Source: Clostridiaceae bacterium BRH_c20a (GTDB lineage: Bacteria; Bacillota; Peptococcia; Peptococcales; BICA1-8). Taken from it: 64,000 nt of DNA. The translations under genes and the position numbers were made by a program. Below, one piece after another: positions 9,401 through 17,161 of the stretch. The stretch's first letter is position 1, and each line of letters opens with the position of its first letter. Location of the stretch: the NCBI GenBank assembly GCA_000961765.1, contig LADT01000001.1:62001-126000 (forward strand). The letters run 5' to 3'. Below the pieces are notes generated by a model. The model searched no databases and had not been told where the DNA came from. It was given only the letters and a program-made list of their open reading frames with translations.

Positions 9401-12400
9401 TGTAATCTGACCTAAGGGATCTGTCTTTTCAGCCATATTTCCTAGGGAATCATATTTGTACTTGTAAGCCTGTCCCAAGGGATTGATTTCTTCCACCAGA
9501 CGGCTTAAACTGTCGTATTTTAGTTTTGTACTGTTACCCCTGACGTCTGTAACTGTAATCAAATTACCTGCCTGGTCATAATCATATTTGGTTTTATTCC
9601 CCAAGGCATCGGTTACTTCTTTTAGGTTATGGCGATAATCGTAGCTGTAACCGGTTGTATTACCTAAGGGATCGATAATCTCTTTGAGATTACCTATAGG
9701 GTCATAACTATACCGGGTTATTGCTCCTTGGGGGTCTGTAATTTTGCTAAGGCGGTTTAGACCATCGTATTCATAATTTGTTTGGTTATTTAAAGGATCT
9801 GTGACACTAATGAGATTACCCAGTTCATCATAGACCAGCCCCTGGGAATTACCTTTAGGGTCAGTGATTTTAGTTATGTTACCTTGAAAGTTGTATTGAA
9901 AGGAGTAGCTGTTACCTCGCTGGTCGGTCTCTTTTGTCATTCTGCCTAAGGGATCATACTGCAAAGTCTTGGAATTACCCTGAGGATCATCTAGTTGAAT
10001 TAATTCTCCCAGGTTATTGTATTTGTACCTGATGATTTGACCTAAAGGATTGGTGATGCTCTCTAAACGGTTAGCTATATCATATTTATAAAGTGTATGT
10101 TTTCCTTCGGGGTCGGTGATACGGATTACATTACCCCGAAGGTCATAAGCATACCGGGTTTCGTTTCCCTTGGGGTCGGTGACCTGGGTGATTTCCCCAC
10201 GGGCATTATAATCAAATGTCAAGGAGTTATTTAAAGGGTTAATTATTTCTTTTAACCTTCCGGCCGAATCATATTTATAGGAGACGGTGTTTCCTAAAGC
10301 ATCGGTTGCTTTGCTTAACTGTCCCCGAAAGTTGTATTCATAGGTAGTGGTATTTTCTTCTGCATCGGTAATTTCTGTTTTTCTGTTCTGGTAATCATAG
10401 CTGATTTGTATGGTATTACCAAGAGGATCAGTAATTGTTTCTATTTCTCCTAAAGGGTTATAGGTATATATTGTGCTTGAATCTGAGTTTATTTCTTCTA
10501 TTAAGCTGCCTAGGGCATTATATTCATAAACTGTTGTTTGATCTAAGGGATTGGTGACTTTTTTGATATTTCCTAATGGGTCATACTGGTATTTATATAC
10601 TCCCCCTGCAGGTGTGATTAATTCTTTTAATCTACCGGCCGGGTCATAGGTGTAGCGGTAGATATTGCCTAATGTGTCGGTAATTTCATTAATATTACCA
10701 TTATGGTCATAGGCATATTTTGTTTCTTTCCCCTGGGCATTTGTTATGGTTGATACCCTGTCCAGTTCATCATAGGTATAGCTTATTTTACCGTCCAGGG
10801 GATATGTTTCTTCCAGTAGATTGTTGTTTTGGTCATAGGTATAGTGGATTTCTCCTCCCAAGGGGTCTTTTTTCTGGGTAAGCCTGTCTAAAGCATCGTA
10901 TTCCTGATGGGTGGTGTTTCCTAAAGCATCGGTGATACCGGTCATATTGCCCATGGGATCATAAGTATAATGGATGGCGTTTCCCACAGGGTTGACTTTT
11001 TTTATTAGGCGATCAAAGGAGTCGTAGTGAAAAGTAGTTATTCCACCTTCTGGATCTATGATCTTTGTACGGTTTCCCCTGGGATCATAGGCAAATTCCG
11101 TGATTAAGCCTCCAGGCTCTATAACCTTATTTATTTTGCCTCCGGGGTCATAGGCAAAGGATATTTCTGCACCTGTACCGGAGGTAACTTTTTGTACCAA
11201 ATCGTTTGTTCCATAGGTGTAAGCAGTTTCTTCACCCTCAGGTGTTTTTACTTTTTTGATACGGCCCAGGGTGTCATATTGATATTGATAGCTGTTACCT
11301 TTGGCATCGGTTATTGTTTTTATGTTTCCGCTGGATGTATAGGCGTATTTAGTTGTTTTTACCAATGGGTCTGTTATTTGTTTTACCCGGTCTTGATGGT
11401 CATAGGTAAAGCTTAGCTGTCCTCCTCCGGGGCTGATGGCAGAGATCATTCTTCCTGCGGTATCATAGAAAAATTCTATTCTTTCACCTAAGGCATTGGT
11501 TACCGCTGTAAGATTACCGTAGTCATCATAGGTAAAGGTGGTAGTATTTCCTTTGGGGTCGGTCTGGGATAGTAGATTACCTTGGGCATCATAGGTTAGG
11601 TTTGTCGTATAGCCTAGGGCGTTGGTTTTGGAAGTCAAATTGCCGTTTATATCATATGTAAAGCTTTCTTGGGAATCGTCAGGGTTTATTACTTTGGTTA
11701 TTTTATCAAAGGAGTCTTCGTAGCTGTACTGGGTGATTTTTTCATCGGGGTAGATTACTTTTGTCTTACGATTTTTGGCATCATATTCATATCTGGTTTG
11801 ATTTCCGTCCTGATCTGTCACCGATAGGCGGTTTCCTTGTTCATCGTATGTATAGGTTAACATTTTTCCTAAATTATTGACTTCTTGGGTAATTCTTTTG
11901 TGGTTATCGTAATAGTATGTGGTCTCTTTTCCTAAAAGGTCTTGGACAGTGGTGTGTCCTCCGTCTCCGTCTGCAACATATGTGAATGATTTTAATTCCG
12001 GACCATTTTGTCGTGTAATTTTATGAACCCGGACGTTATTATCATATTGGTAGTTATATGTTCTTCCTTCTGTATCGGTATAGAGTGTCAGGCGGTGGTT
12101 TGCATCATAAGCAAAGCTTTCTTCACTGCCATCGGGTAAGTTTATTTTGCTGAGATTGTCGTTATCATCGTATTGGTAAGTAATTGTCCGGTCCAGGGGA
12201 TCGCTTAGTGTTCTAATAAGGCCATCCTGTACCACAATTTTTATTTCCCGTCCGGCAGTGTCTATTATTTTATTTAACCCGCCGTTATCGTCATAAGCAA
12301 ACTCCATGGCGTTGCCTAACCGGTCTGTAATGGACTCAAGCTTACCTGCATCCGGCTCCTTCTCCCGCCAGGCAGTTTTATATCCTTTATAGTGATAGGT

Positions 12401-12538
12401 AAAGCCATCTTTATCTTTGACGGTATATGTACCATCGGAATTCCTGCTTAAGGTTGCTCTTTGTCCTGTGGTTTCTGTATAATATCCTTTATCCAGGGGA
12501 TAGTACATCAGGGGATCGCCATCGAAGGAATCTACCAT
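6428..12538 (-). CDS. Giant RHS/YD-repeat polymorphic toxin, main part (downstream of a frameshift)
   Basis: 2036 codons dominated by dozens of YD repeats (YxYDxxGxLxxxTDPxGN) from residue ~20 to ~1690, which build the hollow RHS shell. A Gly/Asn/Lys-rich low-complexity insert lies at about residues 1300-1375. The hallmark RHS core ends at residue ~1700 with GRFTQPDTYKGNKYNP...NPINNTDPTG. After it come an acidic Gly/Ser linker, a hydrophobic pre-toxin segment with VGRDIITGERLSNLERG (PT-TG type) and a short variable tip ending SHFPLR, probably the toxin. Toxin class not recognised. The reading frame is out of phase with the N-terminal piece at 12532-13065, so as written the protein has no signal peptide; its own first ATG (12538) lacks a convincing binding site. 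Confidence 0.9.
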   Translation of the reverse strand: MVDSFDGDPLMYYPLDKGYYTETTGQRATLSRNSDGTYTVKDKDGFTYHYKGYKTAWREKEPDAGKLESITDRLGNAMEFAYDDNGGLNKIIDTAGREIKIVVQDGLIRTLSDPLDRTITYQYDDNDNLSKINLPDGSEESFAYDANHRLTLYTDTEGRTYNYQYDNNVRVHKITRQNGPELKSFTYVADGDGGHTTVQDLLGKETTYYYDNHKRITQEVNNLGKMLTYTYDEQGNRLSVTDQDGNQTRYEYDAKNRKTKVIYPDEKITQYSYEDSFDKITKVINPDDSQESFTYDINGNLTSKTNALGYTTNLTYDAQGNLLSQTDPKGNTTTFTYDDYGNLTAVTNALGERIEFFYDTAGRMISAISPGGGQLSFTYDHQDRVKQITDPLVKTTKYAYTSSGNIKTITDAKGNSYQYQYDTLGRIKKVKTPEGEETAYTYGTNDLVQKVTSGTGAEISFAYDPGGKINKVIEPGGLITEFAYDPRGNRTKIIDPEGGITTFHYDSFDRLIKKVNPVGNAIHYTYDPMGNMTGITDALGNTTHQEYDALDRLTQKKDPLGGEIHYTYDQNNNLLEETYPLDGKISYTYDELDRVSTITNAQGKETKYAYDHNGNINEITDTLGNIYRYTYDPAGRLKELITPAGGVYKYQYDPLGNIKKVTNPLDQTTVYEYNALGSLIEEINSDSSTIYTYNPLGEIETITDPLGNTIQISYDYQNRKTEITDAEENTTTYEYNFRGQLSKATDALGNTVSYKYDSAGRLKEIINPLNNSLTFDYNARGEITQVTDPKGNETRYAYDLRGNVIRITDPEGKHTLYKYDIANRLESITNPLGQIIRYKYNNLGELIQLDDPQGNSKTLQYDPLGRMTKETDQRGNSYSFQYNFQGNITKITDPKGNSQGLVYDELGNLISVTDPLNNQTNYEYDGLNRLSKITDPQGAITRYSYDPIGNLKEIIDPLGNTTGYSYDYRHNLKEVTDALGNKTKYDYDQAGNLITVTDVRGNSTKLKYDSLSRLVEEINPLGQAYKYKYDSLGNMAEKTDPLGQITKYSYDNNSRLTQVRYTNGEETQFRYNAIGLLTGMESPGSHEEYTYDPLRNLVELQDLAGGKTLKFTYDEADNRTSITDPDDRKSLYSYDENNQLTTFTDPDGNITEFTNDPLGRVQTINRPNNIITEYSYNSAGQIKNIGNKGEQGIITSFNYRYDLNGNRILQVEEDGAETRFQYDRLSRLTNVEYPLEKIQKIRETYLPQSKIELPGKQKLTPGGNGKGQEKSNGKGGGKPARIFAIDPIASVFDKDRPVMIFSKGGKGGGNGGGGGNSNGGGNSGGNGNSGGNNGGGNGNSGGSKGNSGGEKDKGNSGNGKGKEKEHPGKGWGKGGKWRNLQQLALLKLPLLEETIELPAYLMEPTRYVSYTYDKAGNRTGMTIDQGEVSYTYDDANRLIKAGETSYHYDDNGNLEFKEAAEGGTEYRYDAANRLTAVYFADGTDLKYSYDGYGRKILREETYWQKEESKQSINAGKGKEKGKGQETENTAGEASARLRSQTTAYLYDGTTLLKEYTGEGGPLAEYHTGEDMVLARNMFGYHGRKEQGKPTLQTRGGLMYYSFDALGNVTDLTDRTGELTAQFRFDAFGGMYAGTLAPYNHMGLTGKDYDAKSGLIDFGFRWYDPQAGRFTQPDTYKGNKYNPLTQHPYAYVGNNPINNTDPTGHDWSDDLDWGDWDGTDEERQELEDNWNDYMDSINGGGSDDSSGGGSSGGGGSYDDDDDDWTPPPPPTPEDKHVQFNQAATARPATFVEASKTTSSSYNRTTYTKVAPQLEPKPAQYESRNKAVEEEKYREPSLLRLGASFVASAAPVVGTIYGISSAIVGRDIITGERLSNLERGVMVAGSIFGGVVAKAAGKIAGKYVGKVASFFSGTKVGSAVDDAGSYLTKGAGKAVKTDFVVTPKGEAIPIPKGATGPVDIVNPAGKTTGFGYTGGSGGANGQVSSVRIMDPTPPRGNSPGYPNGYVKYQNNPPVGKPQGVDPITGRTLPNSQSHFPLR

Positions 12539-13065
12539 AAGGTGTCAGGATCATCTTTCGTAAACTGATACCTGCGGTGGTTTCCATCGCCCCTGTATTC
12601 TACCATTTCAAAATCTTGATACATTTCTAAACGCTGGTCATAGGCTATATTCCAGCTATAGCCTAAAAGGCCCTTAATCCCTTCTTGATGAAGATAGCTG
12701 CGGGTTATAGAGGGTCCAAACCCTACCGATGGGTAACTCAGATCAACCCTGCTTAATACCATCACCCCATTAACCGGCTCTACCTCTCCGGTGTCTTCGT
12801 TGTTTTTATTTAGAGAGCTTAAATCTGGTTTGGGGATCTGGGGAACTACACTATAGGGGTCGGGAAGATTTTTCCCTATAGCAGGCAGCATATTGCCCCA
12901 GCCGGTCTGACCGGTAAGCTGGTATGGGTCAAAAAGCGGCGGCAGGGTAGTGGGTTGGGAAAAATCTGCATACACCCCGGCAGGTGCTATTAAGCCTGAA
13001 ATAAGTATAGTGAAGCAAAGAAATATTGATAGGATTTTTGCAGATACTTTTCTTTTTATCCACAT
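12532..13065 (-). CDS. N-terminal piece of the same RHS protein: signal peptide and pre-RHS domain
   Basis: The start is the ATG at 13065 (MWIKRKVSAKILSIF...), preceded by GAGAGGAGG; the signal peptide ends near GVYA. Then follows the conserved entry domain of secreted RHS proteins (GEVEPVNGVMVLSRVDLSYPS and later GYSWNIAYDQRLEMY). The frame stops at TGG TAG (12532). Adding one G in the GG run at 12535-12536 would give TGG GTA GAT and join it smoothly to the 2036-codon frame. So this is one gene broken by a one-base deletion, or a sequencing error or phase-variable site. Confidence 0.85.
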   Translation of the reverse strand: MWIKRKVSAKILSIFLCFTILISGLIAPAGVYADFSQPTTLPPLFDPYQLTGQTGWGNMLPAIGKNLPDPYSVVPQIPKPDLSSLNKNNEDTGEVEPVNGVMVLSRVDLSYPSVGFGPSITRSYLHQEGIKGLLGYSWNIAYDQRLEMYQDFEMVEYRGDGNHRRYQFTKDDPDTLW

Positions 13066-13084
13066 TTTGTTTCCTCCTCTCAAA

Positions 13085-13121
13085 TAAAAAATCAGTTGCA
13101 CCGTATACCGATGGAACTGAT
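13085..13121 (-). terminator. Terminator hairpin of the riboswitch expression platform upstream of rhs
   Basis: On the minus strand ATCAGTT...AACTGAT forms the outer stem and CATCG/CGGTG the inner stem around a small loop, followed at once by TTTTTT. It lies between the c-di-GMP aptamer and the rhs ribosome binding site, so it can switch transcription of rhs. Confidence 0.75.
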
Positions 13122-13133
13122 TAAAGCAATTCT

Positions 13134-13218
13134 TCTTCCTTCGGCAACCCGGCTGTCATAGCTTATTAAAAAGCCTTAGACCCGTGGCTTTGCGTCTGCC
13201 GTTTTCACGACATTTGCC
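13134..13218 (-). promoter_or_regulatory. Cyclic-di-GMP-I (GEMM-I) riboswitch controlling the rhs operon
   Basis: The minus strand shows the conserved GEMM-I blocks in order: an ACGCAAAGCCACGGGTCTAA segment, a short helix (GGCTTTTTAATAAGCT), then ATGACAGCCGGGTTGCCGAA. These correspond to the P2/P3 junctions and the tetraloop receptor of the family. It lies about 70-150 nt upstream of the rhs start, with a terminator between. c-di-GMP binding should therefore set transcription of this secreted RHS protein, linking it to the sessile/motile switch. Whether the switch is ON or OFF cannot be decided by eye. Confidence 0.85.
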
Positions 13219-13412
13219 ATTTTCGAGAATTTATGTTCTTTTCTTACACTATACTACGCCATAACTAAAAATTTTCCCTTTGTATACTTGTCATCTTTTT
13301 CCAGCAATTTTCGATAAATAGTGTATAATATTTCACTCTCTAATAGCTACCGACTATTAGCTATTAGCCATTTTTAAACCTTTAAATATTTCCTCACTGC
13401 AAAGGGAAAACG

Positions 13413-13802
13413 TTAGGTACGGTTCTTTTTGTTAGCGTTGTATATTGCATTAAGACTTACCCCCGTTATTTCTGCTATTTTGCGGTAGGAGAGACCTGTT
13501 TCTTCTAGCAACCTCAAGATTATTTCATCGTAATTTCCAAGTTGACCTTTATCAATTATACCTCTCTCCCCGCAGTATCTCTCAATAATTTGCTCTGCTC
13601 TTTTTTCCCTTCTTTTTTCGGCTTCTTCTTTTATTTCCAAATAGTTTGTTTCATCTTCAAGTTCATGAAAATCCATAAAATCTTTTTCTGATATAAACCC
13701 TTTCATTATCTCTTCTTTGGTTACCTTATCTATCAATACTTTTTCTTCACCTAAATACTCATTCATGCTGCTCCAATTATATTCTTGTGCTTTTGAAACC
13801 AT
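13413..13802 (-). pseudogene. C-terminal remnant of a REP-associated tyrosine transposase (Y1_Tnp family)
   Basis: The 129 residues match the C-terminal half of the transposase at 26093-26877 throughout (SKAQEYNWSSMNEYLGE vs SKVQDYKWSSLGEYTGK; SYRKIAEITGVSLNAIYNAN vs SYRKIAELTCTTLNGVQKAN). The catalytic HUH and Tyr part is missing. The homology continues upstream in another frame (RYIHNNPVKAGM), showing a frameshift, and then joins an unrelated gene at 13811-13963. The last codons (NKKNRT) come from the terminal repeat TTAGGTACGGTTCTTTTTG of the element (13412-13430). Confidence 0.8.
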
Positions 13803-13810
13803 ACCGGCTT

Positions 13811-13963
13811 TTACAGGGTTATTATGTATGTAACGTATAATTCCAAATAATATCTTTCATCAGTAATGTTTTCACTTTTGGTTGTCTCATATAAGTTTTT
13901 ATAGAGTTCAATATTTTCTTTAACAATAGATTCATACAAAGATTTAACAAAGATTTCGTTCAT
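13811..13963 (-). pseudogene. Truncated RHS-type immunity gene fused to transposase sequence (50 codons)
   Basis: The ATG overlaps the stop of the toxin tip (TAATG), the coupling typical of toxin-immunity pairs. The first ~29 residues (MNEIFVKSLYESIVKENIEL, YKNLYETTK) resemble the start of a helical immunity protein. From SENITDERYYLEL on, the sequence matches the transposase family (SENIDNEKYLLGA in the copy at 26093). The frame then stops because the transposase part is out of phase. A recombination or insertion event within the immunity gene at KSEN is the simplest reading. Confidence 0.6.
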
Positions 13964-14301
13964 TATTTATACCTCATTTCTGGATGCATTTTTTTATTTA
14001 AATCAATTAGTTCTCTTAGTGAAGAATTTGGTATATCATCATAAACCCTGCGTAGCTCCATTACATCTCTTGCCAACAGTTGTCTAGCATTTTCTATCCT
14101 AGAAGTGCTTCTAGAAACTATTCCATTTGGGCCACTAATTGTATGCCCTACTTTTGGAACGTTTATTGCTAGAGCAACTTGAGGATCGTAATTTTCTACT
14201 AAATCCTTCATCAACGTTTTTTGTCCCACATGAGCATCAAGACCTGCATAACCTTTTATATCTTGATAAGCCCCCACCAAATATTTACCATCACCCGCAC
14301 C
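13963..14301 (-). pseudogene. Orphan C-terminal toxin tip of an RHS protein
   Basis: The open frame of 113 codons runs from a stop at 14302 to 13963 and has no credible start; TTG at 14280 lacks a binding site. It reads GAGDGKYLVGAYQDIKGYAG, then LDAHVGQKTLM, VPKVGHTISGPNGIVSRST and LLARDVMELRRVYDDIPN. From memory, this resembles the HHVGQK-type domain found at RHS C-termini, usually with two adjacent His (AHHVGQ) where this copy has one. It is a displaced tip module, as in RHS loci that swap toxin ends, followed by its truncated immunity gene. It lies upstream of the rhs promoter region and is unlikely to be expressed. Confidence 0.6.
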
Positions 14302-14496
14302 CTAAAATATTATATGAACTAATTTTCCCTAAGTTTTAGAATAAAAGCAGATTTAGACAATTTCACTTTAAGGAGTTCTATAATAGAAATAAACTTTTCT
14401 TATCTTATGTATAACAATATTTTGTGCAAATTGCCTGACTTTTCAGATATTTTTTCTTCAAAATAGGTTATAATAAATTTAAAGGAGTGATTAATT

Positions 14497-14664
14497 ATGT
14501 ATGCATTTTTCGTGAAGCTTGTGGATACTAACGGCGTGGTTTCTCCAGACAAGGTTTTTTATGATAAACAGGAAGCAGAAATATATGTTACTGAACGAGA
14601 GAAATATAGTACCGGTTGGGAACTGCAAATATTTACTTGCCCACTAGAAACAATTAATTTATAA
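14497..14664 (+). CDS. Small hypothetical protein (55 aa)
   Basis: AAAGGAGTG lies 7 nt before the ATG and a TATAAT box about 25 nt upstream. The product MYAFFVKLVDTNGVVSPDKV... is soluble and mixed-charge, with one cysteine near the end (FTCPLETINL). It looks like a compact beta-rich domain but I recognise no family. It is followed within ~100 nt by a strong terminator at 14755. Confidence 0.6.
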   Translation: MYAFFVKLVDTNGVVSPDKVFYDKQEAEIYVTEREKYSTGWELQIFTCPLETINL

Positions 14665-14754
14665 ACCCTGCCCCTGTCTAATATAAGTTGGTTTACTAAC
14701 TTTTTTCTGATAAATTATAAGAATTATCACACATTATTTAATAATGAGGACTTT

Positions 14755-14799
14755 TTAAAAAAGAGAGCAAGCTTGATTTAAGCTTGCTCTCTTTTTTTA
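14755..14799. terminator. Bidirectional rho-independent terminator
   Basis: AAAAAAGAGAGCAAGCTT and AAGCTTGCTCTCTTTTTT form an almost perfect long stem with A and T runs on both sides. It ends the small gene at 14497-14664 and insulates the DUF3231 gene. Confidence 0.9.
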
Positions 14800-14906
14800 A
14801 AAATATCTCTTATGTAAAATTGACTAATATACTAAATTCCAAAACAACTACATTATATTTCAGGAAATTGGAAAACTATCTACGACTAACTACTCGGAGG
14901 TTTTAT

Positions 14907-15428
14907 ATGGTTCAGATTGGTAATATACACATAGGTAAATCTAACACAGCAACTCAACCAAAGGTTGATATTGGTGAGGCTTTTATATTATCACAGCAGC
15001 TATACTATAGATATTTCTGTTTAGAAAAAACTCAACAGTTTTACAAGTGGGCACATGATACTGAACTAAAGGCTATGATTAAAGCTGGGTCTTATTACCT
15101 GGAGAAAGAGATCGCCGCCATTGAGGAGCAAATGGATAAATATAACGTCCCTCAACCAACTAGATCTCCAAAAAGTGTAAAGGTTACCACAAGTGTAAAT
15201 GATTCTTCGTTAATTAATGATCAATTAATATTTGAATCCATTCGTGATGGTTGCATTGCAGCAATAGAAAAAAACCTGCGTAATGCTATTGCCATACTTA
15301 ATAATGATTCATTACGAGTTATGTTTCTAAACTTTGTAAAAGAAGAAGCAGATGTAATGCTTAACTGCTGTAAATACGGGAAATTAAAGGGCTGGCTGCC
15401 AATATATCCAACCTTTAAAGCAGACTGA
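14907..15428 (+). CDS. DUF3231 family protein, CotF-like (spore-coat associated)
   Basis: The start at 14907 (MVQIGNIHIGK) has CGGAGG 6 nt upstream; the longer open frame begins inside the terminator and is not used. The sequence is a helical, ferritin-like bundle: AFILSQQLYYRYFCLEKTQQ, later FKW-type helices and MLNCCKYGKLKGWLPIYPTFK at the end, the usual terminal motif of DUF3231 proteins. At 173 aa it is half the length of the duplicated DUF3231 proteins of Bacillus. The family is linked to spore coats; exact function unknown. Confidence 0.75.
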   Translation: MVQIGNIHIGKSNTATQPKVDIGEAFILSQQLYYRYFCLEKTQQFYKWAHDTELKAMIKAGSYYLEKEIAAIEEQMDKYNVPQPTRSPKSVKVTTSVNDSSLINDQLIFESIRDGCIAAIEKNLRNAIAILNNDSLRVMFLNFVKEEADVMLNCCKYGKLKGWLPIYPTFKAD

Positions 15429-15472
15429 AAAAGAGGTGCAAAAATTATCTCTGGCTTCAATTCCTCTTAACA

Positions 15473-16222
15473 TTATAAACCTTTGGTTAAATAACCAATT
15501 TGACAAACTGGTAAATCTGCAATTTTCACCAACTCCGGCAGGTATTCTTTATCTAAAGTAGCCAGCAAGCAGGTTGCCGGGCCAGCAGACTTCTGCAAAT
15601 CTATTGGGGGATTTGGAAGTAAATCTAAATCTAGACCGGCTCCTTTAGCCAATTGATCAGCTTCAAAGGCTATACCTTTCGATCCTACCGGCAAAATTTC
15701 CTTGACCCATGATATGTTCAGGAGCTTTAGCAACAGCTTGGAGTTTGCCGTTTTTCCAGTTAATACTTCTCCACCAACCTGGGGAATCCCTATGCAGACT
15801 ATCAAATCATTAATAGAGGATTTCCCCAATCTTAGCTCACTTATATATATCTTGCCTATGACTGTTATTCCTAAAGCTGACTGAACAGTTTCTATATTTT
15901 CTTCTGTGCTTCCGGTTACGACAATATTGTCCATTAATCCAGCTTCTTCTACTTCTCGTTTTATGCCCTTTAAGATTTCAGCTCCGGTAGGAATCATTTC
16001 GACACTTAAGGTGTTGATAACCACGATGGGTTTTGCTCCGGTAGCCATGACTTCCAGCAGAGGAACCCTAGCAGTAAATATCCCCAGAATTTCGCCCGGA
16101 GCTTTGATTTTATCCTGGCTTTTGGGTCCAATTCCCCCTAAAGAGTCACAAGCAATGACTAAGCATTCCTCCTGATTTAACTGGATTAATGTTAAATCCC
16201 GGTAATTAGTAGTTTTGTCCAA
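15473..16222 (-). CDS. cblS: Alpha-ribazole kinase CblS (AIR-synthase/ThiL-like fold)
   Basis: The protein has features of the AIR-synthase-related ATP-binding fold (CDSLGGIGPKSQDKIKAPGE, VPLLEVMATGAKPIVVINTL, PVGSKGIAFEADQLA). It overlaps cblT by 17 bp and both lie under a cobalamin riboswitch, exactly the arrangement described for CblT-CblS in Geobacillus and Listeria. CblS phosphorylates salvaged alpha-ribazole to alpha-ribazole phosphate for assembly of the lower cobamide loop. Identification rests on fold plus context; another AIR-synthase-like enzyme is possible. Confidence 0.7.
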   Translation of the reverse strand: MDKTTNYRDLTLIQLNQEECLVIACDSLGGIGPKSQDKIKAPGEILGIFTARVPLLEVMATGAKPIVVINTLSVEMIPTGAEILKGIKREVEEAGLMDNIVVTGSTEENIETVQSALGITVIGKIYISELRLGKSSINDLIVCIGIPQVGGEVLTGKTANSKLLLKLLNISWVKEILPVGSKGIAFEADQLAKGAGLDLDLLPNPPIDLQKSAGPATCLLATLDKEYLPELVKIADLPVCQIGYLTKGL

Positions 16223-16697
16223 TTTCTTTCCCTGCCTTTTGCAGTAGATTAGAGTTTGCCAGTAAGGCTGCTAAAATTATGTTTACTGCCGACCCAATTA
16301 TTAAGGGAAATACTAAGGCCCAAAACATTCCTGCTCCAAGAATAGGAATCAATAGGGTAGGTGCAACAACGCCGTTTAAAACTATCGCCAGAGCTACGGC
16401 AATTATCTTCCGCCCTTTTTTAAAAAAGAACCCGAAAATCACCACATAGACAGCCATTTGCAGAGCAATATATAGGTGGAGGGGTAGTCCCAGGGGAAAA
16501 GAAACCGTCCAGGAACTGAACAGATGACCCAGCGCACCTACTACTGCCCCTGGCCAGCCGGGAAGAATGACAGCTCCCAAATACCCGGGTAACGAATCCA
16601 AGGCTATGGTTCCTGTCGGGCTAGGGATTTTAATCAAACCTCCCACAGCGCTCAAGGCTGTTAATAATGAGATTAAAACAAGTTTTCTGGTACTCAT
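16206..16697 (-). CDS. cblT: Alpha-ribazole transporter CblT (ECF-type S component)
   Basis: 163 residues with five to six hydrophobic helices, the size and pattern of ECF transporter substrate-binding (S) proteins; the first helix (KLVLISLLTALSAVGGLIKIP) and the PTGTIALDSLPGYLGAVILPG loop are typical. It sits directly downstream of a cobalamin riboswitch and is translationally coupled to cblS. It imports alpha-ribazole with the shared ECF energising module, which is not in this window. Start ATG at 16697 with a GGAGG-like site (CCTCC on the plus strand). Confidence 0.72.
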   Translation of the reverse strand: MSTRKLVLISLLTALSAVGGLIKIPSPTGTIALDSLPGYLGAVILPGWPGAVVGALGHLFSSWTVSFPLGLPLHLYIALQMAVYVVIFGFFFKKGRKIIAVALAIVLNGVVAPTLLIPILGAGMFWALVFPLIIGSAVNIILAALLANSNLLQKAGKEIGQNY

Positions 16698-16725
16698 AAA
16701 ATAATCCTCCCTTTTAAATATAGGA

Positions 16726-16767
16726 TAAAAAAAGAAAAGCCTACGGTTAAAAAACCATAAGCTTTTC
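16726..16767 (-). terminator. Terminator of the cobalamin riboswitch expression platform
   Basis: On the minus strand AAAAGC-TTATGGTT, a TTTT loop and AACCGTAGGCTTTT form a stem followed by TTTTTTT. It lies between the aptamer and the cblT start, so cobalamin binding is expected to favour termination. Confidence 0.8.
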
Positions 16768-16787
16768 CATCACCTACTATAACTAAA

Positions 16788-16926
16788 ACTACAAGGCAGG
16801 TCTCCTGGCTCGGCTTCTTCATTTAACATGCCTTCCCGGTATTCCAGTGGCTGATATGCTAAACTCCACCTTACAGTGGCGGGACCGCACCGGATTTCCA
16901 CCGGTTTCCCTATTCTCCTTTTAAAA
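16788..16926 (-). promoter_or_regulatory. Cobalamin (AdoCbl) riboswitch
   Basis: The minus strand carries the family signature: AACCGGTGGAAATCCGGTGC, then GGTCCCGCCACTGTAAGG (the near-invariant core), and at the 3' side the B12 box GAGCCAGGAGACCTGCC. It precedes cblT-cblS and explains repression of the salvage operon by sufficient cobalamin. Confidence 0.93.
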
Positions 16927-17161
16927 AAAGGCACCTAATAGTTAATTATGCTATTTGAGTAATATTATAGTTATTTAGTAATATTTAATCAAGCATTTTT
17001 TATTATTTTATCACGTCCACGGGCTTCTTATGCTTTCTTCTCTTCAAGGCTCCTGTTCTTGGATTTTGGAGATTTAAATAGAAATTCAATTCGTCTTCCT
17101 TATTTGTAAAATTCGGCACTTTGATTAGTCCTTCTCTTGTTATTAACTCTTGTAGACATGA

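Noticed and set aside
12532-12538. Programmed frameshifting to make the full RHS protein
   Set aside because: No slippery heptamer or clear downstream pseudoknot; a single missing G is simpler.
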